From assembly GCA_959020415.1 (NCBI GenBank), contig CAUERX010000018.1, positions 1 to 31,023 on the forward strand: a DNA stretch of 31,023 nt, written 5' to 3'. Both the position numbers and the translations under genes were made by a program. Positions 16,837 through 22,616 of this stretch are shown here, one piece after another; the stretch's first letter is position 1, and each line of letters starts with the position of its first letter. Source of the stretch: an uncultured bacterium. GTDB taxonomy: Bacteria; Bacillota_I; Bacilli_A; RF39; UBA660. Below the pieces are notes generated by a model. That model worked only from the letters and a program-made list of their open reading frames with translations, ran no database searches and was not told the origin of the DNA.

Positions 16837-17308
16837 AAACATATAAAAAAGGAAAGCAAAATTTACTTTTCTTTTTTATTAGTATTTTTTCTTTTTTCTT
16901 CTTACGGTGTTTAACAATCACATATAAAATTATTAAAAAACCTAAAGCAGTCCCTCCATAAAAAATATACTCTTCTTTAATTTGAAACTTATTTTCCTCC
17001 TTTTTCTCCTCATCTTCACCGACTTTAATAACATATTCTCCATCTTTAGTATATAAATAATTTTCTCTAGCGTATCTTGCTACATAGTCTTTATCTTGTA
17101 ATTTAGTAATTTCCGTTTTAAGTTCCTTGGAATCGCCTTTTAAATCAGTAAGCTCCTGTTTAAGCTCTGCTTCCTCATGATGTAATTTATATAATTGAAT
17201 AACTGTAGTGACCAATGTAAACGCAAGATACCCCACTGCTAAAATAACAATGGGGGTAAGTACCGTTAAACGTCTTTTGGCTGTTTTTGTAATTTGCTTT
17301 TTTGCCAT
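16826..17308 (-). CDS. divIC: DivIC/FtsB-type septum formation protein with an extra C-terminal membrane span
   Basis: Division protein of the FtsL-DivIB-DivIC complex. Seen: a Lys/Arg-rich cytoplasmic start, one span (about 15-36), then a coiled coil (EEAELKQELTDLKGDSKELKTEITKL) and the family end motif KDYVARYARENYLYTKDGEYVIKV. It follows yabP-yabQ as in Bacillus. Oddity: canonical DivIC ends near there, but this 160-residue protein adds a charged linker, a second hydrophobic span (about 113-132, FYGGTALGFLIILYVIV), a Lys-rich patch and a final hydrophobic end KFCFPFLYVFIV. The last codons lie over the lemA terminator, so they may reflect read-through into a hairpin rather than selected protein sequence. 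Ribosome site GGTGAT. Confidence 0.88.
   Translation of the reverse strand: MAKKQITKTAKRRLTVLTPIVILAVGYLAFTLVTTVIQLYKLHHEEAELKQELTDLKGDSKELKTEITKLQDKDYVARYARENYLYTKDGEYVIKVGEDEEKKEENKFQIKEEYIFYGGTALGFLIILYVIVKHRKKKKEKILIKKKSKFCFPFLYVFIV
16845..16877. terminator. Terminator of the LemA gene, embedded in the 3' end of divIC
   Basis: AAAAAAGGAAAG (16845-16856) and CTTTTCTTTTTT (16866-16877) make a 12-bp stem with one G-U wobble on the plus strand and one mismatch on the minus strand. It therefore works best for lemA but may also act on divIC, whose last codons it covers. Confidence 0.75.
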
Positions 17309-17337
17309 GATATCACCACTATTCTAAAGTAAGTATA

Positions 17338-17610
17338 TCATTTTTTAAAGCGTTTTACAATGAAATGCTCTAAGCAAAATCCAATAGTTAACATAAGTAA
17401 ACAGTATGGATGAAATGCGGCATAATTTATTTTTCTCAAAATTATAAAATATAAAAGCACACCAAGCAAAACTATTAAAAAAGAACCAATTAATTTTATA
17501 TATTTTTTATCATGGTAAATAATTTTATAGTTTATTCCTATAAAAACTGCGAAAAAGATACCATAGAAAAAAGAGAAAGTTAAAGTAATTATTTGTGTTT
17601 GTAAATCCAT
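17338..17610 (-). CDS. yabQ: Spore cortex protein YabQ
   Basis: A 90-residue, three-span membrane protein of the YabQ type, needed for cortex formation in B. subtilis. Seen: hydrophobic segments at about 5-30, 39-58 and 65-83, with the family-like NYKIIYHDKK loop and the YAAFHPYCLLMLTIGF segment. It is shorter than Bacillus YabQ. Its ATG overlaps the yabP stop (TAATG), and divIC follows 29 bases on. The assignment rests on gene order as well as sequence. Confidence 0.85.
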   Translation of the reverse strand: MDLQTQIITLTFSFFYGIFFAVFIGINYKIIYHDKKYIKLIGSFLIVLLGVLLYFIILRKINYAAFHPYCLLMLTIGFCLEHFIVKRFKK

Positions 17611-17897
17611 TATTTAAATAACTTGTTAAATACTCCGCTTTCTTTATTCTTTTTTCCATCTTCAGTATAGGTTAAACTATCAACTTTACCTTTTATTGAA
17701 ACATTACCTTGATAAGTATCTAGTTTAATTATCTCTAATTCTTCACCTTTAATTATTAAATCACCCATCGTCGTTTCTAAATAAAACTCTTCTTCATCAA
17801 AACTGTCAATTTTTTTTACTCCAGTAATAATTATATTTTTTCGCTCATTAAGTGTAATTGCATGCGTTAATGAGGAAATAGTATCCATCTTGTCCAT
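17610..17897 (-). CDS. yabP: Sporulation protein YabP
   Basis: A 95-residue YabP/YqfC-family protein found in the outer forespore membrane or coat region of endospore formers. Seen: HAITLNERKNIIITGVKKIDSFDEEEFYLETTMGDL, the typical beta-rich start, then IKGEELEIIKLDTYQGNVSIKG. Ribosome site AGGAGGG. It heads yabP-yabQ-divIC, and its upstream -10 resembles a sigma-E box. Confidence 0.93.
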   Translation of the reverse strand: MDKMDTISSLTHAITLNERKNIIITGVKKIDSFDEEEFYLETTMGDLIIKGEELEIIKLDTYQGNVSIKGKVDSLTYTEDGKKNKESGVFNKLFK

Positions 17898-17911
17898 AAT
17901 GTCCCTCCTAC

Positions 17912-17942
17912 CTAATTATATGCACGAAAAAAAGACTTATTC
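17912..17942 (-). promoter_or_regulatory. Candidate sigma-E promoter of yabP-yabQ-divIC
   Basis: CATATAAT (17915-17922) is one base off the sigma-E -10 consensus CATACAAT, with GAATAA 14 bases upstream. The surrounding 13 bases CTAATTATATGCA (plus-strand reading, 17912-17924) recur exactly upstream of yunB. The TATAAT could also be read by sigma-A. The distance to the ribosome site is very short. Confidence 0.4.
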
Positions 17943-17949
17943 GTCTTTT
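17927..17949 (-). terminator. Intrinsic terminator of spoVG
   Basis: AAAGAC (17931-17936) and GTCTTT (17943-17948) pair around a 6-base loop. A run of seven Ts follows on the minus strand. It covers the spoVG stop codon. Confidence 0.75.
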
Positions 17950-18200
17950 GTGTTATTATATTCTTCGATAATTGCTTCCTCGAACATCTTACGACATTCT
18001 GGAGTTATTGGGTGAGCAATATCGTGGTACTCCTCATTATTGGTTTTGCGACTAGGCATAGCAATAAATAATCCACCATCACCTTCTATAATTCTAATAC
18101 CGTGAACTGCGAAACAATCGTCTAATACAACTGATGCAATCCCACGAATACGAGAATTCTCTTTTTCAATTTTTCGAACATTAACTGAAGTAATTTTCAA
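17937..18200 (-). CDS. spoVG: Regulatory RNA/DNA-binding protein SpoVG
   Basis: An 87-residue SpoVG: ITSVNVRKI, RGIASVVLDDCFAVHGIRIIEG, LFIAMPSRK and DIAHPITPECRKMFEEAI are all family signatures. SpoVG is a small nucleic acid-binding regulator affecting sporulation and division in Firmicutes. The start codon is TTG (18198-18200), with GAGAGG six bases upstream; no ATG fits. It has its own sigma-A promoter and a terminator. Confidence 0.97.
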   Translation of the reverse strand: MKITSVNVRKIEKENSRIRGIASVVLDDCFAVHGIRIIEGDGGLFIAMPSRKTNNEEYHDIAHPITPECRKMFEEAIIEEYNNTKDE

Positions 18201-18238
18201 GCTAACCTCTCCCTTCTGGTACCTTTGTTTACAATTTC

Positions 18239-18267
18239 AGTATACAATAATTTCCATTAAAAGGCAA
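18239..18267 (-). promoter_or_regulatory. Sigma-A promoter of spoVG
   Basis: TTGCCT (18262-18267) and TATACT (18239-18244) with a 17-base spacer on the minus strand. It follows the veg stop codon closely. A TTAAAGG/CCTTTTAA dyad just upstream has no T-run. Confidence 0.8.
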
Positions 18268-18277
18268 GGAAAAACCT

Positions 18278-18526
18278 TTAATTATCATAAATTTTGATAG
18301 TTTTTGTAATAATATCCGCATAAGAGAATGATTTTATAACGTGATTCTCGTTATTCAACTCCACTAAAAATACACAATTATATAAATTCTTAATAGTTGC
18401 CTTATAAGTTTCATACTTATTACGGCCTAAATTATATTTAATTGTTACCGATTTACCAAGATATCCGTTAAGGGCTTTACGGATAGAATTGTTATCACAA
18501 ACACCCTTATCTAGGATATCCAACAT
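18278..18526 (-). CDS. veg: Veg family protein
   Basis: An 82-residue Veg (DUF1021) protein: IRKALNGYLGKSVTIKYNLGRNKYETYKATI, then NCVFLVEL and FSYADIITKTIKI. In B. subtilis Veg is highly expressed and linked to biofilm gene control. The ATG at 18526 lies inside the last codons of yabG (20-base overlap), so the two are translationally linked. The order yabG-veg is that of Bacillus. Confidence 0.93.
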   Translation of the reverse strand: MLDILDKGVCDNNSIRKALNGYLGKSVTIKYNLGRNKYETYKATIKNLYNCVFLVELNNENHVIKSFSYADIITKTIKIYDN

Positions 18527-19289
18527 ACATTGTCCCTTTCGTAATAATTCCCCCTATACCGTCTTTACCATATCTAGTTCTTTCTAATATTGTTTTTAAA
18601 TCAATATCCTTATTAATATCAGACAGGCTCATTTTAGACGCTACAATTGCAGGATCTAAAGCATGAATATTTACCCTTTTTGGACTAGAGGCAAAATTAG
18701 CCCCTGCCTTAATTAACTCTTCATAATATGAACCACAAGCACCCGCAATAATAATTAGTTTTTCATGACTACCCTCATATTCACGTGCTTTTCTAACTGC
18801 ATCAACAAAATAGCCACTACTTTTATAAGCATCTAAATCATCCACACTGCCTTTTCGCTTATTATAAGCATCATGACCTGTAATAACCACTATATTCGGT
18901 TTATACTCGTCAAGCCACGCTTTAATATGCGAAGCTACATTTTCTTCTTTTTCATTAATCCCCATCGCCCAAATATTTATTTTTTTATAATAATCTAAGC
19001 ATCTAGATAAATACTCCGCATCGCTATCGATATGTAAAATCTTACCAGGTAAATAAAAGTAATCACTTCGATCTAAATCAACTTTAGTATCTAAACGATC
19101 CAAAAAGTTTTTTTCACCTTCAATATCTTCATCATTATGTTTGCTTAAATCACTTAAATTAGAATCAGCAAGTAACCTAATATTAACACCTTTTAATTTA
19201 ACACTATCCCCTTCAATTGATACTATTTTAAAAATCACATCATTCCCATAAGAATTACGGGTTACTAAGTCACCTATATTTAATTCCAT
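18507..19289 (-). CDS. yabG: Sporulation-specific protease YabG
   Basis: A 260-residue YabG, the protease that processes spore coat proteins for cross-linking. Seen: an SH3-like start (GDLVTRNSYGNDVIFKIV), YFYLPGKILHIDSDAEYLSRCL, the motifs IVVITGHDAYNKRKGS and IIIAGACGSYYEELIKAGANFASSPKRVNIHALDP, all strongly conserved in the family. His and Cys in TGHDA and GACGS are good active-site candidates. The upstream GTG-like/ATG at 19301 is less likely than the ATG at 19289, which follows GGGTGAT. CATATACT at 19305-19312 (minus) resembles a sporulation -10 but sits very near the start. Confidence 0.96.
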   Translation of the reverse strand: MELNIGDLVTRNSYGNDVIFKIVSIEGDSVKLKGVNIRLLADSNLSDLSKHNDEDIEGEKNFLDRLDTKVDLDRSDYFYLPGKILHIDSDAEYLSRCLDYYKKINIWAMGINEKEENVASHIKAWLDEYKPNIVVITGHDAYNKRKGSVDDLDAYKSSGYFVDAVRKAREYEGSHEKLIIIAGACGSYYEELIKAGANFASSPKRVNIHALDPAIVASKMSLSDINKDIDLKTILERTRYGKDGIGGIITKGTMYVGYPR

Positions 19290-19333
19290 AATATCACCCA
19301 TGTAAGTATATGAATTTTATTAGTTCATTATCA

Positions 19334-19356
19334 CAAAAAAAGATACATAAGTATCT
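19334..19356 (-). terminator. Terminator closing the Nudix-to-methyltransferase cassette
   Basis: AGATAC (19341-19346) and GTATCT (19351-19356) with an ATAA loop are followed by seven Ts on the minus strand. Confidence 0.8.
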
Positions 19357-19798
19357 ATTTAATTATATATGGATCACTTTCTATACCAGAACCAATTAAC
19401 TTAATATCTGATTTTAAATACAGTGATGGCTTAACATAAAAGGTATTCCCATAAACATGCATATTAGATAAAACAGAATAAGCACCAACTGACATAGCAA
19501 TTGAAGTATAATTATAAAGCGGATCCATTGTCCAAAACGTATTATTTGAATAAAGAAAATTTTGTTTGTTACAATTTTGACTACATTGACCATTAGTGCA
19601 ATAAGTTCCATCTAAGTAATTAATCAATAAATTTAAATTACATTCAGTATTTGCAGTAGCTTTAATATAATCATCAACATTTATCATTCCCACATTAGCT
19701 TTTCCAACACTGAAAAATGGTAATTTAAGCTGTTCAGCAATACTTTTACCAGAAACATTCCAATAAATAAATTTAACTTTATATTTATGATTATCAAT
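19355..19798 (-). pseudogene. 5'-truncated remnant of a surface-protein gene
   Basis: An open frame of 147 codons runs from an in-frame TAA (19799-19801) to the TAG at 19355. It has no start codon or ribosome site near its 5' end; the first ATG is at 19687 and a GTG at 19693 lacks a Shine-Dalgarno. The whole translation looks like protein: FIYWNVSGKSIAEQL, GKANVGMINVDDYIKA, FWTMDPLYNY and the closing VKPSLYLKSDIKLIGSG. This pattern (WTM-x-P, then a VRPVLYLKSD-like end) is one I associate with the C-terminal lectin-like/FGE-like domain of large extracellular proteins in gut Firmicutes. The 5' part seems to have been replaced by the methyltransferase gene, whose stop overlaps its first codons. 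Confidence 0.6.
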
Positions 19799-20435
19799 TT
19801 AACTTTTTGCCTCTAAAAACTGGTGTAATACCATGTTTTTTATGAATTTTTTCCAATTCATCTATCTTATTAAAATGTAATTTCGGAACATATTTAGATA
19901 ATGAGCCTATTTCTTTTTCTACTACACTCTCTATTTCTTTAACGGTTCCTTTCAATATATTTAAAGCTAGTCCATTATAGAAATTTTCTCCGACAGAAAT
20001 AGATATTCCTTTACTTTTTAAATGCGAAGATACAATTTCAATTAACTTATCAGTATTATCAAAAAAAGGTAACACATATATATTTAAAACAATATCAAAC
20101 TGTTCATCAAGCTTTAAATTTTTAATATCAGAGTTAATAAACTTTACACGACTACTAAATTCTTTTAATTTTAGTTTAGCCTGAGATAACATATTATCAG
20201 AAAAATCCACTAATACACATTTAGTGTTATCAAACTCTTTCAAAATTTTATAAGCCCATTCTCCTGTACCAGTACCCAACTCTAAAAAGGTAATTGTTTT
20301 ATTTCTAGGAATATATTTTTTTATAATTTCCCACAATAAATCATCAGCCAATTTCCAATATAATTTTTTATTATTTTCATCATACGTTGTTGATATATTA
20401 TTAAAATGTTCTAATATTATCTCTTTCTCACACAT
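19794..20435 (-). CDS. Class I SAM-dependent methyltransferase
   Basis: A 213-residue methyltransferase with motif I LELGTGTGEWA near residue 50, acidic motif II (VLVDFSDNM), FINSDIKNL and motif IV FDIVLNIYVLPFF. The pattern is that of small-molecule Methyltransf_11/25-type enzymes. The substrate cannot be told. It overlaps the ASCH gene by 19 bases, so it belongs to the same operon. It is the last intact gene of the cassette; its TGA lies within the truncated remnant that follows. Confidence 0.85.
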   Translation of the reverse strand: MCEKEIILEHFNNISTTYDENNKKLYWKLADDLLWEIIKKYIPRNKTITFLELGTGTGEWAYKILKEFDNTKCVLVDFSDNMLSQAKLKLKEFSSRVKFINSDIKNLKLDEQFDIVLNIYVLPFFDNTDKLIEIVSSHLKSKGISISVGENFYNGLALNILKGTVKEIESVVEKEIGSLSKYVPKLHFNKIDELEKIHKKHGITPVFRGKKLN

Positions 20436-20890
20436 GATTCAACTCTTTCTCTTGACTCTAGAAATGATAATAATTCTGGTTTTTTATCTAAAATATAGTA
20501 AGATTGTGGAACTACAAAATTAGGAAATTGCTGTTGTAATTCATTCAATGAAACTTCTTCTATAGGAACGATTTCTTCTACTGGAATCGCATAACCAACA
20601 TTATTATATAAATATTCCATCATACCGTTATAACTTCCGGGTTCTTCTTGTTCAGCAATCGATGCAATAGTATTTGCATTACCAATGATTGGTTCTCCAA
20701 ATTTGATTTTAGCTACTATGCTTTTTTTTGTTTTAGAAATGTAAATATATGCTTCACTTGCTTCTTTTAAATATCTTGTTCTATATTCATAATGTTTTCT
20801 TCCTTCTAACATCGCATCATAATATTCTTCTCTTAAACTCATTAAAACACACTTTGGCTCTTCTTCAATAAATGACAATTGCCCTCTCAT
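20417..20890 (-). CDS. ASCH (PUA-like) domain protein
   Basis: A 157-residue protein with an ASCH-type fold signature: VLMSLREEYYDAMLEGRKHYEYRTRY near the start, followed by AYIYISKTKKSIVAKIKFGEPI. ASCH domains are predicted or shown to bind RNA or modified nucleosides, and some members hydrolyse modified nucleosides; the role here is unknown. Further on, YYILDKKPELLSFLES closes the domain. The gene starts 4 bases after the kinase stop with AAAGGAAGTAGGAAA upstream and overlaps the methyltransferase start. Confidence 0.75.
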   Translation of the reverse strand: MRGQLSFIEEEPKCVLMSLREEYYDAMLEGRKHYEYRTRYLKEASEAYIYISKTKKSIVAKIKFGEPIIGNANTIASIAEQEEPGSYNGMMEYLYNNVGYAIPVEEIVPIEEVSLNELQQQFPNFVVPQSYYILDKKPELLSFLESRERVESCVRKR

Positions 20891-20894
20891 TTTC

Positions 20895-21497
20895 CTACTT
20901 CCTTTCTTTTACCAACATTTTTTGTTTATTTAAATCTATATTTGTTATTACAATATCTGCTATTTCTTCTGGAGATAAATGCTCAGTATCAATTACTATA
21001 TAATTAAAACCACTATTTTGTAAAAAACTTTCCATTTTATCATATCCATCATCATACATTGCACAATTAGATAAATCTTTATCTTGATGATCACGATTAT
21101 ATATTCTGCTCATTCTAGCAGATACACTAGCTTTTAGTAAAACTGTTAAATCTGGTTCTCCACATAATTTTATTAATTCTTGATGAAGTGGTGTTGTTTC
21201 TTCATTACCATGCCAATAATAATTTGATACAAAATGCCTATCATAAATAACATCTTTACCAAGATTACATCTAGTTCCATACACCAACCCCAAACCATAA
21301 AACAATGTTAAAAGAGCTTCATCTTCAGTTTCATAAAGATTCCATTCCAAATCTTTTAATTGAGACTCATTTATATTTAAATTTTCAAACAAAAATTTAA
21401 ATGGTTTATCAACATATTGATATCCTAATCTTTGGACTAAAATCTTTGAAATAGTTGTTTTTCCACTTCCGTCCATTCCTTCTATTGCAATTCTCAT
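20895..21497 (-). CDS. P-loop nucleoside/nucleotide kinase, thymidylate kinase-like
   Basis: A 200-residue kinase beginning MRIAIEGMDGSGKTTISK with the P-loop at 7-15. A DRH motif in VIYDRHFVSNYYW stands where TMP kinases and deoxynucleoside kinases have DRY/DR(S). A lid-like RIYNRDHQDKD follows. It is a diverged member of the thymidylate kinase superfamily and could act on a nucleotide, a nucleoside or a small-molecule drug. The start at 21497 follows a G6 Shine-Dalgarno; a longer frame to 21542 would overlap the Nudix gene. It is the second gene of the cassette. Confidence 0.8.
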   Translation of the reverse strand: MRIAIEGMDGSGKTTISKILVQRLGYQYVDKPFKFLFENLNINESQLKDLEWNLYETEDEALLTLFYGLGLVYGTRCNLGKDVIYDRHFVSNYYWHGNEETTPLHQELIKLCGEPDLTVLLKASVSARMSRIYNRDHQDKDLSNCAMYDDGYDKMESFLQNSGFNYIVIDTEHLSPEEIADIVITNIDLNKQKMLVKERK

Positions 21498-21520
21498 AAA
21501 ATTAACCCCCCTATATAATT

Positions 21521-21988
21521 TTAATACAATTTTAAATCCCATCTTAAATTCTCATCTGAATTTTCATTATCCTCATATACCATTTCATTTATTTCTTTTT
21601 TATTAAATACTTCTAATAATTTATCAAAATCATCAGCTAACTTTTTGTTTTTTAGTTCCTCTTCATTTATCCAATATACTTTTCCTTCCGAAGTTTCTGA
21701 AATAACATCTCCCTCATAATTATCTGATGTAAACAAAATAATCAACTGTCTCTCTTTTGATTGCTTATCATACCAATCTTTCACTCCACATATTCTAACA
21801 GTTTTTAATTTTAAACCTGTTTCTTCATATACTTCTCTTTTAATTGAAGGCACTATACTTTCACCAAGTTCTACTTTTCCTCCCGGAAAAGCAATTCCTT
21901 GCCAACTTTTTACTCTTTCTTGAACTAACACTTCTTTTGTTTCAGGATTCATTATTTTGCACATATTCATCAATTTTACGCTTTCCAT
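21521..21988 (-). CDS. Nudix hydrolase, MutT/MutX-like
   Basis: A 155-residue Nudix hydrolase with a perfect Nudix box: G37-x5-E43-x7-R51-E52-V53-x-E55-E56-x-G58-L59. The frame VLVQERVKSWQGIAFPGGKVELGES and CGVKDWYD resemble 8-oxo-dGTP diphosphatases of the streptococcal MutX type, but substrate calls in this family are unreliable. Ribosome site AAGGAGTGA. It heads a four-gene minus-strand operon and is preceded by a leader with a terminator hairpin. Confidence 0.88.
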   Translation of the reverse strand: MESVKLMNMCKIMNPETKEVLVQERVKSWQGIAFPGGKVELGESIVPSIKREVYEETGLKLKTVRICGVKDWYDKQSKERQLIILFTSDNYEGDVISETSEGKVYWINEEELKNKKLADDFDKLLEVFNKKEINEMVYEDNENSDENLRWDLKLY

Positions 21989-22012
21989 TTTTCACTCCTT
22001 CTATATTTTAAT

Positions 22013-22052
22013 ATTAAAAAAGAGGGCCTTAAAAAAGGGCCTCCTCCTCCAA
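22013..22052 (-). terminator. Leader terminator upstream of the Nudix gene (candidate attenuator)
   Basis: On the minus strand GAGGCCCTT, a TTTT loop and AAGGCCCTC (one mismatch) form a stable stem followed by TTTTTT. It lies between the promoter (22089-22117) and the Nudix start (21988), so it would stop transcription before the operon unless overcome. Its 5' side starts with GGAGGAGGAGG, a strong Shine-Dalgarno-like run with no start codon behind it. Confidence 0.7.
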
Positions 22053-22088
22053 AATTAAAATAAATTTACAATCTAATAAATCGCATTT

Positions 22089-22117
22089 ATTCTAACATTC
22101 CTAATTAATAATGTCAA
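22089..22117 (-). promoter_or_regulatory. Near-consensus promoter of the accessory cassette
   Basis: TTGACA (22112-22117) and TAGAAT (22089-22094) with a 17-base spacer. The predicted start is near 22082, giving a leader of about 94 bases before the Nudix gene. Confidence 0.85.
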
Positions 22118-22156
22118 TACTACTCTCAATTCATATTTTAAATCAAATCATTCAAT

Positions 22157-22204
22157 AATAAAAAGAACATTGAATATTTTATACTAAATTACTATCAATG
22201 TTCT
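22157..22204 (-). terminator. Terminator of the XRE regulator
   Basis: GAACATTGA and TCAATGTTC form a 9-bp stem with a long AT-rich loop directly after the stop codon. TTTTTATT follows on the minus strand. Confidence 0.65.
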
Positions 22205-22455
22205 TATTTATTCTTTAATAAATCTTCGTAATTATCAAAAAATCTACGTATATCAATATTATACCTTTGACTAATCAAAAATAAAGTTTCTAATGATACT
22301 CCTTTATCAACTGAAGGACTTTCAAGTTGAGAAATAAAGCTCATACTTAAACCAGTATCTTCGACTAATTGTTCTTGTGTACCAATATTAAATTCCTTAC
22401 TAATTTTAACTAAATTATGACCAATTAATGTGTATAATTCGCTTGAACTTCTCAT
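22204..22455 (-). CDS. XRE-family helix-turn-helix regulator
   Basis: An 83-residue DNA-binding protein consisting almost only of a HTH_3/Cro-CI domain: LYTLIGHNLVKISKEFN, then the recognition region TQEQLVEDTGLSMSFISQLESPSV and SLETLFLISQRYNIDIRRFFD. The start is the ATG at 22455, six bases after AGGAGG; an upstream TTG frame runs through the Shine-Dalgarno and is not used. No toxin or partner gene is adjacent. Its upstream region contains TTGACA followed by a G8 tract, so its expression may be phase variable. It may regulate the neighbouring cassette (inference from position only). Confidence 0.85.
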   Translation of the reverse strand: MRSSSELYTLIGHNLVKISKEFNIGTQEQLVEDTGLSMSFISQLESPSVDKGVSLETLFLISQRYNIDIRRFFDNYEDLLKNK

Positions 22456-22494
22456 CTCATTCCTCCTATTACTATTAATCAATCACAAACACTC

Positions 22495-22520
22495 GAAAAA
22501 CCTTGTATTATAAGGCTTTT
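22495..22520. other. Short hairpin between the poly-G promoter and the XRE gene
   Basis: On the plus strand AAAAACCTT pairs with AAGG(C)TTTTT; on the minus strand TTTTT follows CCTT-loop-AAGG. The core is only 4 bp plus A/T pairs, and a TATAAT lies in its loop on the minus strand. It may be a weak terminator or the -10 of a second promoter. Confidence 0.3.
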
Positions 22521-22544
22521 TAACATCATTAGATTTTTGGGTAT

Positions 22545-22573
22545 ATCCTTTGTTCTCCCCCCCCTATTGTCAA
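22545..22573 (-). promoter_or_regulatory. TTGACA box with G8 tract in the spacer (candidate phase-variable promoter)
   Basis: A perfect minus-strand TTGACA (22568-22573) is followed by ATA, eight Gs (22557-22564), AGAACA and then AAGGATATACCC. The tract lies where the -35/-10 spacer would be. At 17 bases the -10 would be AAGGAT (weak). GATATA and TATACC would need 20 and 22 bases, so loss of Gs would improve the spacing. The downstream gene is the XRE regulator. It shares TTGACA-(A)TA-Gn with the left edge of the window. Confidence 0.5.
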
Positions 22574-22592
22574 CCATTTAAGCCAAAATTCA

Positions 22593-22616
22593 TCAAAAAA
22601 AGCAACACTAGTTGCT
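22593..22616 (-). terminator. Intrinsic terminator of the prfB-ftsX operon
   Basis: AGCAAC (22601-22606)/GTTGCT (22611-22616) with an ACTA loop and seven Ts following on the minus strand. It touches the ftsX stop codon. Confidence 0.85.

Noticed and set aside
22066..22086. A six-codon leader peptide (MRFIRL, minus strand) before the Nudix operon, reminiscent of arrest peptides of resistance genes
   Set aside because: The ATG falls upstream of the transcription start predicted from the -10 at 22089-22094, and there is no ribosome site before it.
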